NCBI GenBank assembly: GCA_018266175.1
Contig: JAFEAY010000019.1
Location: 1 to 57,940 of the forward strand
Length of the DNA stretch: 57,940 nt
Direction: 5' to 3'
Source: Candidatus Dependentiae bacterium
GTDB lineage: Bacteria > Babelota > Babeliae > Babelales > RVW-14
This document shows, in pieces, positions 1 through 7,122 of the stretch. Numbering within the stretch: position 1 is the stretch's first letter; each line of letters opens with the position of its first letter. The notes beneath the pieces are model-generated. The model worked only from the letters and a program-made list of their open reading frames with translations. It ran no database searches and had not been told where the DNA came from. The position numbers were made by a program, and so were the translations under genes.

Positions 1-105
1 ACCCGTTCGCCACTTTACTCATCCCGAAGGACTTTCGCGTTCGACTTGCATGTGTTAAGCACGCCGCCAGCGTTCATTCTGAGCCAGAATCAAACTCTCC
101 ATATC
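1..105 (-). rRNA. 16S ribosomal RNA, 5' end only (partial)
   Basis: The reverse complement contains the universal 16S start (AGAGTTTGATTCTGGCTCAG, + strand 79-98) followed by the conserved helix around GAACGCTGGCGGCGTGCTTAA and CATGCAAGTCGAACG. Aligned with E. coli numbering, the mature 5' end falls near base 105. The gene runs off the left edge of the window, so only about 105 nt are present. A consensus-like promoter lies about 155 bases upstream (260-288, minus strand). Confidence 0.96.
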
Positions 106-259
106 AAAATTTAACAGAGATCCTCATCAATTCAGGTAACTTTTTATCGTTACCTCTGCATATTTCAAAGACGATAATTTTTTTCGCCGCCCCCACTTTT
201 CCAATTTCTAAGGGCTTATGAGCCAATTCGGCATGCCTTGCAATCTTCAAGTAGTAGGT

Positions 260-288
260 AGTATACAAACACTTAAATCAAAGTGCAA
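260..288 (-). promoter_or_regulatory. Promoter of the rRNA operon
   Basis: On the minus strand a -35 box TTGCAC (283-288) and a -10 box TATACT (260-265) are separated by exactly 17 bases. It faces the 16S gene and would start transcription near base 253, giving a leader of roughly 150 nt. Good match to the sigma-70 consensus and correct placement for an rRNA promoter. Confidence 0.75.
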
Positions 289-413
289 GACAGATTTTAT
301 AACTTTTTTAAAAAGAATTAAGGCAAGTGGTCAGCAAGCCTTTTTAGGCTATAGAAAATATGTCAACTTGAAGTATGACAATCTCCTTTACAGCGGGCTT
401 TTCGTCATCAATC

Positions 414-442
414 TTGACACGATTAAGCATTACATGCATAAA
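414..442 (+). promoter_or_regulatory. Promoter for the Cys-rich secreted protein
   Basis: A perfect -35 box TTGACA (414-419) is followed after 17 bases by CATAAA (437-442), a 4/6 match to the -10 consensus. It sits about 50 bases upstream of the start codon at 495. The -10 box is weak, so exact placement is uncertain. Confidence 0.55.
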
Positions 443-494
443 TCATATGGCATACATAAAAAACATACTTTGTTAAAAAAAAGGAGAACTTGTA

Positions 495-983
495 ATGAAA
501 AAAATTGTGCTTTTAAGCTTGCTTCTTATTGCTATTTTAAGCAGCTCACTTCAAAGCATGCAGAGCTGCCAACTATGCGCTTTAATGACTGAATACAAAA
601 ACACACATCAAACACTATATAATTCTATTACATGCCTTTTTTGCAATCAAGAAATTGATAATGATGGAATATCGTATGAATTATTAACTTCGCAAGATTA
701 CACATTTCGAATTCATGATGCTCAAGAGCTTAACTGCGTAGCACTTATGAAAAATTCTTTTACCCAAAACTCAACTCATCTCTGTGATTCGTGCACTAAA
801 AATCTATCCCTCTTAGAAAGAGACGATAATGAGCACGTAAGTAAGTGCCACTTAAAATGTGTTTCTTGTTGCGTTGCATGGCTTCCCTGTTTTCTCTGTT
901 ATTTCTGGGATGAATGCAGCTGTAAGGAGTGCCCCTTTTTCTATGGCGATGCATGGAAAGAAGCTTGCTGCTGCAAAAAATAA
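495..983 (+). CDS. Small secreted cysteine-rich protein
   Basis: 162 aa, unrecognised. The start is well supported: AAAGGAG lies eight bases before the ATG. The N-terminus is a classic signal peptide (MKK, then a leucine/isoleucine-rich stretch to about residue 17). The mature part has 19 cysteines, several as C-x2-C pairs (CQLC, CLFC, CDSC, CFLC), and a C-terminal cluster (ECSCKEC, ACCCKK). This pattern suggests metal binding or multiple disulfides in an exported protein. The first two-thirds look like a degenerate zinc-ribbon arrangement, but no family can be named. The next gene follows after 41 bases and may be co-transcribed. Likely localisation is periplasmic or secreted. Function is unknown. 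Confidence 0.8.
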   Translation: MKKIVLLSLLLIAILSSSLQSMQSCQLCALMTEYKNTHQTLYNSITCLFCNQEIDNDGISYELLTSQDYTFRIHDAQELNCVALMKNSFTQNSTHLCDSCTKNLSLLERDDNEHVSKCHLKCVSCCVAWLPCFLCYFWDECSCKECPFFYGDAWKEACCCKK

Positions 984-1024
984 TTGTTCTTTTTTCTTAC
1001 TATTTAATCATAAGGTTTTAAGCA

Positions 1025-1885
1025 ATGAACATACTTTCTTTATGCATAATAATAAGCCTATTGCTGAGCTCTGAAAAAACAGTTCTTGGCAACCAACAAA
1101 GCTCAAATAAAAAACATGATAAAATTGATCTTACCACCATTCGGTTGGGAGAACTTGAAGATGGATTCTGCATTCCTTGTCATGGTGGCATTAAACCACT
1201 TTCTCCTGATGAAGAAAATGATCTTTTAAAACAAATTAAAGGATGGAATATTCATCGTAACGATTCAAAACCACACAGCATTGTTCGCGAATACAACTTT
1301 GCCAGTTTTTCTGAAACAATTAAATTTCTGAACCAAGTAGCAGTGGTTTCTGAACGCGAAAAGCACCACCCCGATATCTATCTGTCCTACACACGCTTGC
1401 GCCTAGAGCTGCATACTCATGCAATTAAAGGGCTTTCACTCAATGACTACGTCTTAGCTGCAAAAATCAATAAACTTAAGCCTGTGCTCGGACAGCAACG
1501 GGTTGAACGCCCTTCAACAAATATAAGGTCTCACCGGATTAAGCAAAGCCAAATTCAAGAAAACCTTGCCCAATTGATGAAATGGAAAGTCAAAAAGACA
1601 ACGCACCCTCAACTTACGCGAGAAACATCATGGAAAAATTTTGCTCAGGCTATGGAGTTTGCAAATCTCTTGGCTCATTACATAGATGAAGTGAAGTACT
1701 ACCCAGAGATCTATATTTTTTACAATAAAGTAAATCTTGAACTCTATGAACACCCAAAGTCGAGCAGCCTTGAAGGACCAGATTTTATTGTTGCTCGATC
1801 AATAAATCTGATTATTGATCGAGTTTGGCAAAAGTTTCATACACGTGCATCAGAGCCACAGTACAAAGGGCTCCTCTCTCAATAA
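1025..1885 (+). CDS. Secreted tandem pterin-4a-carbinolamine dehydratase-like protein
   Basis: 286 aa with an N-terminal signal peptide (hydrophobic residues 2-16). Residues about 65-150 carry the DCoH/PCD signature: a W before the domain, YNFASFSETIKFLNQVA, then EREKHHPDIYLSY and LELHTHAIKGLSLNDYVLAA. This keeps the HHP...H pattern of the active site (two adjacent His, a Pro, and a later His in TH). A second, degenerate copy occupies about residues 180-275: W-x-NFAQAMEFANLLAHYIDEVKYYPEIYIFY, with YYP replacing HHP and EHP replacing THA, so it is probably not catalytic. Known PCDs are about 100-aa cytosolic single-domain proteins that recycle biopterin cofactors or act as transcription coactivators. 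A signal peptide and internal duplication are unusual. An intrinsic terminator follows. Confidence 0.75.
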   Translation: MNILSLCIIISLLLSSEKTVLGNQQSSNKKHDKIDLTTIRLGELEDGFCIPCHGGIKPLSPDEENDLLKQIKGWNIHRNDSKPHSIVREYNFASFSETIKFLNQVAVVSEREKHHPDIYLSYTRLRLELHTHAIKGLSLNDYVLAAKINKLKPVLGQQRVERPSTNIRSHRIKQSQIQENLAQLMKWKVKKTTHPQLTRETSWKNFAQAMEFANLLAHYIDEVKYYPEIYIFYNKVNLELYEHPKSSSLEGPDFIVARSINLIIDRVWQKFHTRASEPQYKGLLSQ

Positions 1886-1915
1886 TGATTATGACCTCTA
1901 TTCAATGACTTATAA

Positions 1916-1945
1916 GCCCAGCTGTTTTAATAGCTGGGCCTTTTT
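1916..1945 (+). terminator. Intrinsic terminator
   Basis: An 8-bp GC-rich perfect stem (gcccagct 1916-1923 / agctgggc 1932-1939) with an 8-base loop is followed by a T-run (1941-1945). It lies 31 bases after the stop of the tandem DCoH gene and before a gene on the opposite strand. Confidence 0.85.
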
Positions 1946-1994
1946 GACAAATAATATTTAGGCTAGAAGCCACAATGAAATGAAACTGAAACAT

Positions 1995-3473
1995 CTACTT
2001 GTAAGACTCAATCGCTTTTTCAAGGTTCTCTATTTTATCTTCAAGGAGTTGGACGTCCGGTTTGCGCTTTAGTCGCTCGTTGATAGGCATTTTTAACAAC
2101 TTAGATTCAAGCTTCGAAATGTTCTCTTTGATCAAATCAACAGGCAAATGATTATCATTTAAACTCTTTTCAATTTTACCAAGGTTGCCATATATTCTTA
2201 CAAGAAGATCATGCTTATCATTCTTCATAAGCTCTTTAAAATCATCGGTTAATTCGTTGTAATAATTCCCTATTTGATAGACTTCAACCTGCATCCGCAT
2301 TTTTTCTTTATCCGCCCCATTGAACTGATCGATGATAGCCTGACATTTTTCTGAAAAAATGGAAAATTCAGCGTTGCTAGCAGATTTTTTACGAAGATCT
2401 TGAAAACGTTCATAGGCAGACAAACCATTTCCGTCGTTAGATTGTTTCTTAATCTCGCTAAGAATGTTGATATTGAAAATGGCATCAATACAAGGGAAAA
2501 ATACTGCTTTAGATGGATTGGAGATACTCAGACTCCTTAATTTACCGTCAATAAATTTGATCCTCTGGCGAATAATTTTTTTTTCACGCTTTGATAAAGA
2601 AGCATCTAAACCTATTTGTATTTTGATTTTCTCGAGATTTTTTTCTTTTTTCTGAGCAAGTGCGACAAGTTCGCGCCGGACACTTGCGGCCTGAGCATAC
2701 TGACCATTTCCCATTGCATCCTTCATCTCCCACTCTTTGGCTTCAAGAGTGCTTAAAACCCTCTGCAAAGATCCCCATTGCGCCAGAATATTAAGCGTCG
2801 GCACAGAAGCAATCGCATAAAGCCTGCGAAGCATCTGCAATGATGAAAGAGCATCATTTTTCATTTGAGACTGTTCACCAAACTTTATTGAGTCAAGAGC
2901 CAAAACAGTTGGCTTCTCATTATTATCTATACGAGCAGCAATCCAATGCCCCATGCTCACGTCCTCTTGGGTTGGTCCTAGAATAATAATCTGCGACTCA
3001 TTTTTATCTCGGAATGAATAAATGCTTGTGATAATTTCCTCTGAAAACCATTCACCATTGAGCTGTGCTCGGACATCTTCAAAAATAGTTAAATTGGGCA
3101 ATTGCTCTGTATGATTAATCCCAATATTTTTAAAAAGCTGGTTCAATTGATCATCTGACCGATTTTTTATTTGAGCAAATAGATCGAGTATTTCTTCGGC
3201 AAAGACCGTTTCACCGGGCCTTCCAATAATTTGTTTTAACCGGTTAACAAGAGCAAGAATGTCTTCTTTTTTATAGTTTTCCATAAGATCGAGCGCAATT
3301 TTTTGATTACCATCTTGAATACCCAAAACAATGCTGTGCACAAGCGCATAGTAACCACAATCAACCTGATTAGCTTGGCTCACACCAAGACGATACTCAC
3401 ACCCATCAATTGCGACACAAAGCGAAAAACTTGAAACAAAAACAAACAGAAGAAACTGGACAATTATTTTCAT
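1995..3473 (-). CDS. Secreted cysteine-protease-like protein (Cys-first, Ulp1/C48-like motifs) with coiled-coil C-terminus
   Basis: 492 aa. Residues 1-21 form a signal peptide (MKIIVQFLLFVFVSSFSLCVA). Residues 33-47 read QANQVDCGYYALVHS, which resembles the catalytic cysteine box of Ulp1/SENP (C48) proteases (Q-x-N-x2-DCG), with C39 as the candidate nucleophile and Q33 or Q36 as the oxyanion-hole residue. Residues 176-195 carry HW followed by LDS (H176-W177, D194-S195), matching the His and Asp boxes of the same clan. In true C48 enzymes the order is His-Asp-Cys. Here it is Cys-His-Asp, as in papain/OTU-type enzymes, so the protein is either permuted or a separate papain-fold branch. The remainder (about 215-492) is helical and ends in a charged coiled coil. 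It is exported and plausibly a host-directed peptidase or deubiquitinase-like enzyme. Activity is inference. Confidence 0.65.
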   Translation of the reverse strand: MKIIVQFLLFVFVSSFSLCVAIDGCEYRLGVSQANQVDCGYYALVHSIVLGIQDGNQKIALDLMENYKKEDILALVNRLKQIIGRPGETVFAEEILDLFAQIKNRSDDQLNQLFKNIGINHTEQLPNLTIFEDVRAQLNGEWFSEEIITSIYSFRDKNESQIIILGPTQEDVSMGHWIAARIDNNEKPTVLALDSIKFGEQSQMKNDALSSLQMLRRLYAIASVPTLNILAQWGSLQRVLSTLEAKEWEMKDAMGNGQYAQAASVRRELVALAQKKEKNLEKIKIQIGLDASLSKREKKIIRQRIKFIDGKLRSLSISNPSKAVFFPCIDAIFNINILSEIKKQSNDGNGLSAYERFQDLRKKSASNAEFSIFSEKCQAIIDQFNGADKEKMRMQVEVYQIGNYYNELTDDFKELMKNDKHDLLVRIYGNLGKIEKSLNDNHLPVDLIKENISKLESKLLKMPINERLKRKPDVQLLEDKIENLEKAIESYK

Positions 3474-3705
3474 ATTACTCTCTTTCCGATTAAAAAAAGA
3501 TCATCCTATTACCAAACTACAATAATTAAAATCAAATTGAAATAAAAAATTAAAAAAGTAATGGGAAGCTTGATTATTTGAGTAAAGAGCTAATCAATTG
3601 AAAAAATAGTACTTCAAAAAATACATAAATAATTTTTTAGGCCAATCGGCTCAACCCCGTCTGGGCCTTTTCTATGGTTGGACCTCTAAAAACTTATTCA
3701 ATTTA
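3474..3705. other. Intergenic region, no gene seen
   Basis: AT-rich spacer upstream of two divergent genes (the whole gap is 3474-3796). It must contain the minus-strand promoter of the protease-like gene, but I cannot place one with confidence. Around 3639-3668 there is a loose hairpin (aggcc / ggcct) followed by a short T-stretch. The remainder of the gap holds a promoter facing the small basic protein. Confidence 0.4.
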
Positions 3706-3735
3706 TTGACTATCTGAATATACAAAATGTATGCT
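3706..3735 (+). promoter_or_regulatory. Promoter for the small basic protein
   Basis: TTGACT (3706-3711) and TATGCT (3730-3735) are separated by 18 bases, both close to consensus. Transcription would start about 55 bases before the ATG at 3797. The same -10 sequence TATGCT recurs in the repeated leaders at 10531 and 12057. Confidence 0.65.
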
Positions 3736-3796
3736 AAGTATAAGGCAAAAGTGCCTGTAACTATGAAAATAATCCCAGAATAAAAAAAGGAGAATC

Positions 3797-3988
3797 ATGG
3801 GAAAGAGCATAAAATTCAATAAGGATCTTGCTGAACACAATACCGGACCGCATAAGCCCGAACACTTAAACAAGAAATCAAAGAAGTTGTCAAAAATTGA
3901 CCTTAAGCCAAAATCGGAGTTGAAAGCACACTTTTCTCAACGCCAATGGCCACTCGTTGATGAAGGACATAAAGGAAGAAAGATTTAA
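3797..3988 (+). CDS. Small basic protein of unknown function
   Basis: 63 aa, rich in Lys and His, with no signal peptide or hydrophobic stretch. The start is supported by an AAAGGAG Shine-Dalgarno sequence six bases before the ATG and by a good promoter (3706-3735). The composition (KKSKKLSK, then a charged tail ending KGRKI) would suit a nucleic-acid-binding or ribosome-associated peptide, but no family is recognised. It stands alone, followed by a weak hairpin. A real gene is likely because promoter, ribosome-binding site and frame agree. Confidence 0.6.
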   Translation: MGKSIKFNKDLAEHNTGPHKPEHLNKKSKKLSKIDLKPKSELKAHFSQRQWPLVDEGHKGRKI

Positions 3989-4097
3989 GCGTCAAACAAT
4001 CATAATTGCTTTGATCCGCTCAAATCCTTCGATACACCTCGCAATACTTGGCACAGAGTAAGAGCCGGTATAGTTGGCCTTTATTTGAAGAAATATG

Positions 4098-4139
4098 AGA
4101 GGTCATGGTTTTCTCAAACAATCATGGCCTCTATCATTT
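4098..4139 (+). terminator. Possible terminator hairpin
   Basis: A 10-bp stem with one G-T pair (agaggtcatg 4098-4107 / catggcctct 4123-4132) and a 15-base loop is followed by the weakly T-rich atcatttt. It lies between the small basic protein and prfB and could end the former. Confidence 0.4.
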
Positions 4140-4226
4140 TCTGATCAATATGCTCTTTTTTCTCTTTCTGTTACACTAACCAGGTAAAATTATAGCTTAT
4201 AAGACCTTTAGCCACCGGTAGCCATT

Positions 4227-5315
4227 ATGATACTTGATGAATTGCGCGAAAAACTCAAATCATTCGAAGCTGATATTGCAACCATCAAAGCTTGTTGGCA
4301 AAACACCAAAAGTGCTCAACAGTTTTCAGAACTTGATGCAATTGTCAGTTCTCCAGACTTTTGGCAACATCCAGACAAAGAAAAAATTATTGTTCGTCAC
4401 CGTCACCTTCGACAACTGGTTGATGAATACAACAAAATTATGACGCCGTACGATGAAAGCTGCGAACTTATTGAAATGTTCAAAGATAATGAAGCTGAGC
4501 TTGAGCAGCTCAAGCCGGATATTTATGCGCTTGTACGAGCCATCCCAAAATTCAAAATAAATTTACTGCTCAATAAAGAAGAAGATGGGCAAAACTGCTA
4601 CCTCACCATCAACGCAGGTGCTGGCGGAACCGAATCGCAAGACTGGGCCAACATGCTGTTACGCATGTACCTTCGATTTTGCGAGCGAGAAGATTTTGGC
4701 GTTTCGGTTATGGACTATCAAGCAGGCGAAGAAGCGGGCATCAAATCTGCAACACTGTACATTAAAAAGCGCAATGCCTTTGGCTTCTTAAAAGCTGAAA
4801 GCGGTATTCACCGCCTCGTACGCATCTCTCCATTTGATGCTAATAAACGTCGCCATACCTCTTTTACCGCAGTAACGGTTACCGCTGAAGTTGAAGATGC
4901 TGACATTGAAATTGATGAAAAAGATTTACGCATCGATACCTACCGCGCAGGCGGAGCTGGTGGCCAACACGTGAATAAAACCGACTCTGCGGTTCGCATA
5001 ACACACATCCCAACAAACATTGTTGTTCAGTGCCAAAACGAGCGTTCTCAGCTGCAGAACAAACAAACAGCAATGAAGATGCTCAAAGCAAAATTGGCTC
5101 AAAAACAAAAAGAAGAGTCTAAAGCTAAAGATGAAGCTATTGAGCGCAAGAAAATTGAGTGGGGATCACAGATCCGTTCGTATGTTCTTCATCCGTATAA
5201 AATGGTTAAAGATCATAGAACCGATCTTGAATCACCTCGACCTGATGATGTACTTGATGGTGACTTGATGCTCTTTATTGAACAATATTTACTTATGTCA
5301 AGCCAGCAAAACTAA
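4227..5315 (+). CDS. prfB: Peptide chain release factor 2
   Basis: 362 aa, full family length. RF2 reads UGA and UAA stop codons on the ribosome and triggers peptidyl-tRNA hydrolysis. The decoding tripeptide SPF is at residues 201-203 (RLVRISPFDANKRRHTSF) and the catalytic GGQ at 245-247 (GGAGGQHVNKTDSAVR), both diagnostic for RF2 rather than RF1. The N-terminal helical domain and the C-terminal segment around WGSQIRSYV are present. The frame is open from the ATG. I see no in-frame UGA after about 25 codons, so the autoregulatory +1 frameshift found in many prfB genes is absent here. A small membrane protein gene starts 15 bases downstream, then tilS, suggesting one transcript. Confidence 0.97.
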   Translation: MILDELREKLKSFEADIATIKACWQNTKSAQQFSELDAIVSSPDFWQHPDKEKIIVRHRHLRQLVDEYNKIMTPYDESCELIEMFKDNEAELEQLKPDIYALVRAIPKFKINLLLNKEEDGQNCYLTINAGAGGTESQDWANMLLRMYLRFCEREDFGVSVMDYQAGEEAGIKSATLYIKKRNAFGFLKAESGIHRLVRISPFDANKRRHTSFTAVTVTAEVEDADIEIDEKDLRIDTYRAGGAGGQHVNKTDSAVRITHIPTNIVVQCQNERSQLQNKQTAMKMLKAKLAQKQKEESKAKDEAIERKKIEWGSQIRSYVLHPYKMVKDHRTDLESPRPDDVLDGDLMLFIEQYLLMSSQQN

Positions 5316-5330
5316 CACTTACAGGAAAAC

Positions 5331-5975
5331 ATGTTACTTAAGAAAATTATTTCAATAGTTCTTACCTGCCTTATGACACAAAACCCGCTACCCGCACTTG
5401 TAGATTCAATATGCGCAAAAACAACTAACCACGAGACAACAGAGCCTGTTAATTGTTCATTTTACGTTAAATCACCTATGACTAGTTCTCATGCAAAGTC
5501 CTTGCTCATAACGGGTTTGCTCTTAGAACTTGGAGTTTTTTCCGCACTTATCGCAGCTCAAAAAAATCAAACGATAGAAACCTTTATGCAAGAAAATGAC
5601 TGGGTTGATGTTGTACTGGGGTTATCATGCCTTACTGGCATGGGACTTACCCTCGCAGGAGGAATATCGCTCGGCATAGATTATGCGCCTCCAGTACTTA
5701 AACTAACTAAGCAAGGCATTGCAACACAACTCAAATCAACACCATGGAATGCAATTGAACGAGTTGCAGAAAAAAAAGATCAACCATTCTATTGTTCTTC
5801 TGAAAAATCGTTTATACAAGTTTTACTTCATGATGGAAACGTTATAAAACTCTATTGCAATAATAATATTGTGTCAGATAATGATCGCTCAAATACCATT
5901 TCAGCTACACAGCTTGCGAAGATCATAAATGAATTTTTTGATGCACACAAACAATCAAATCATGATGCTTCATAA
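5331..5975 (+). CDS. Membrane protein with PH-like C-terminal region
   Basis: 214 aa. An N-terminal hydrophobic signal/anchor (about residues 3-25) is followed by two further hydrophobic segments (about 62-82 and 95-118). Residues about 120-210 (PVLKLTKQGI, then TPWNAIERV and a final helix TISATQLAKIINEFF) resemble the small bacterial PH-like domains that follow two membrane helices in STM3941-type proteins: an L-x-L-x2-x-GI strand, then an IPW-like motif. This is a pattern-level resemblance only. The gene lies 15 bases after prfB with AGGA seven bases before the ATG, and its 3' end overlaps tilS. Probably an inner-membrane protein of unknown role. Confidence 0.55.
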   Translation: MLLKKIISIVLTCLMTQNPLPALVDSICAKTTNHETTEPVNCSFYVKSPMTSSHAKSLLITGLLLELGVFSALIAAQKNQTIETFMQENDWVDVVLGLSCLTGMGLTLAGGISLGIDYAPPVLKLTKQGIATQLKSTPWNAIERVAEKKDQPFYCSSEKSFIQVLLHDGNVIKLYCNNNIVSDNDRSNTISATQLAKIINEFFDAHKQSNHDAS

Positions 5976-6966
5976 CCTTGCACTAAAAATTCTAAAACAG
6001 CTTGAACAACATTTTAAGCAACCGTTTACCGACAAAAAACCCACTATTATTGTTGGATTATCAGGTGGACCAGACTCTGTTTTCCTGCTCCATCTCTTTG
6101 CGCAACTTGCACACAACAATTCAATTAAACTTATTGCGGCACACCTTGATCACGGCTGGCGAGAAAATTCTGCGCACGATGTTAACTGGTGCAAACAGTT
6201 GTGCGATACACTCAATATCGAATTTCATACTGAACATGCGCAAAATATTACTCACGACATCAAGCCTAATGGCTCACAAGAAGCAATGGGCAGACAACTG
6301 CGCCGCGCATTTTTCAAAAAATTATCTCAAGAATTAAACGCAGATTTGATTGCACTTGCCCATCATCAAGATGACCAACAAGAAACATTTTTCTTACGCT
6401 TAATTCGTGGAACAAGTTTAAGCGGCCTACGCTGCATGGACGTCTTCTCAGATAATTACTTTAGGCCGTTACTCAAAACCCCTAAGACATTTATCCTGGA
6501 ATATTTAGACACAAACAATATTGCGTACCTCACAGACCCAACAAATGCATCACCGAATTATTTGAGAAATCGCATTCGTCACCAAGTACTTCCTGCACTC
6601 CAAGCATGCGACCAGCGCTTTGATAAAAAACTTGAATCAACCATCGAACACTTGCGGGAAGAAGATAATTTTTTACAAGAACTGACCAAACAAACTTTTG
6701 AAAAAATATTTACTCACAATTCAAAAGCAGACTTACTCCAAGGAAACTTAAAGGAGTTTCAAGCCCTTCATTCAGTGCTGCAAAAAAGAGTTTTAATTTA
6801 CTGGTTAATTCAATCAAAAGCTCATTTTACCGCGCAACAGAGCTTTCTGCTTGAGCTTTTAAAATTTCTGAACAGCCCACATGGCGGCACTCACCAAGTC
6901 CATGATACCTGGTTCATCAAAAAACAAAGTAACCTTTTCTGGATTACAACTAAAATTACCATCTAA
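5929..6966 (+). CDS. tilS: tRNA(Ile)-lysidine synthetase
   Basis: Up to 345 aa. TilS uses ATP to attach lysine to C34 of the AUA-decoding tRNA-Ile. The PP-loop ATPase motif SGGPDS appears in IIVGLSGGPDSVFLLHL, followed by AAHLDHGWR, the helix EAMGRQLRRAFF and AHHQDDQQETFFLRLIRG, all characteristic of TilS. The C-terminal part is divergent and short, as in many small genomes. The start is uncertain: ATG 5929 overlaps the upstream gene by 47 bases, while ATGs at 5962 and 5965 give a more typical N-terminal length. None has a clear Shine-Dalgarno sequence, so translational coupling to the upstream gene is likely. Confidence 0.93.
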   Translation: MNFLMHTNNQIMMLHNLALKILKQLEQHFKQPFTDKKPTIIVGLSGGPDSVFLLHLFAQLAHNNSIKLIAAHLDHGWRENSAHDVNWCKQLCDTLNIEFHTEHAQNITHDIKPNGSQEAMGRQLRRAFFKKLSQELNADLIALAHHQDDQQETFFLRLIRGTSLSGLRCMDVFSDNYFRPLLKTPKTFILEYLDTNNIAYLTDPTNASPNYLRNRIRHQVLPALQACDQRFDKKLESTIEHLREEDNFLQELTKQTFEKIFTHNSKADLLQGNLKEFQALHSVLQKRVLIYWLIQSKAHFTAQQSFLLELLKFLNSPHGGTHQVHDTWFIKKQSNLFWITTKITI

Positions 6967-7043
6967 AACAAAGACTGGCTCGAATAATAACTGATTGTGA
7001 AGATCATCAACCTGTAAGCCTAGATGCTGTTTTTATAAGGCGG

Positions 7044-7072
7044 TTGCGAAGTAATAAATTCTATTGTAAAAT
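7044..7072 (+). promoter_or_regulatory. Promoter for the ankyrin protein
   Basis: TTGCGA (7044-7049) and TAAAAT (7067-7072) with a 17-base spacer, about 50 bases before the ATG at 7123. The spacing is ideal and both boxes match 4-5 of 6 consensus bases. Confidence 0.65.
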
Positions 7073-7122
7073 ATATATTTAATGCTCTTGCAAAATATAT
7101 CTAATTCGAACCGGAGGTTTTT

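Larger units (their letters stand above)
106..494. other. Divergent intergenic region: 16S leader and two promoters
   Basis: This 389-base stretch separates the 16S gene (minus) from the Cys-rich secreted protein (plus). It holds the rRNA promoter (260-288, minus) and a plus-strand promoter (414-442). Between the rRNA promoter and the mature 16S end there is a small inverted repeat (aggtaac / gttacct, around 135-156), which could form a leader hairpin. I see no convincing gene. An open frame at 218-592 on the plus strand lacks a ribosome-binding site and runs across the well-supported start at 495. Confidence 0.6.

Noticed and set aside
218-592. 124-codon open frame between the 16S gene and the Cys-rich protein
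   Set aside because: No ribosome-binding site, crosses the rRNA promoter region and overlaps the well-supported start at 495 in another frame.
4075-4140. Additional tRNA or small RNA before prfB
   Set aside because: Only a single hairpin is present. No cloverleaf or T-loop motif.
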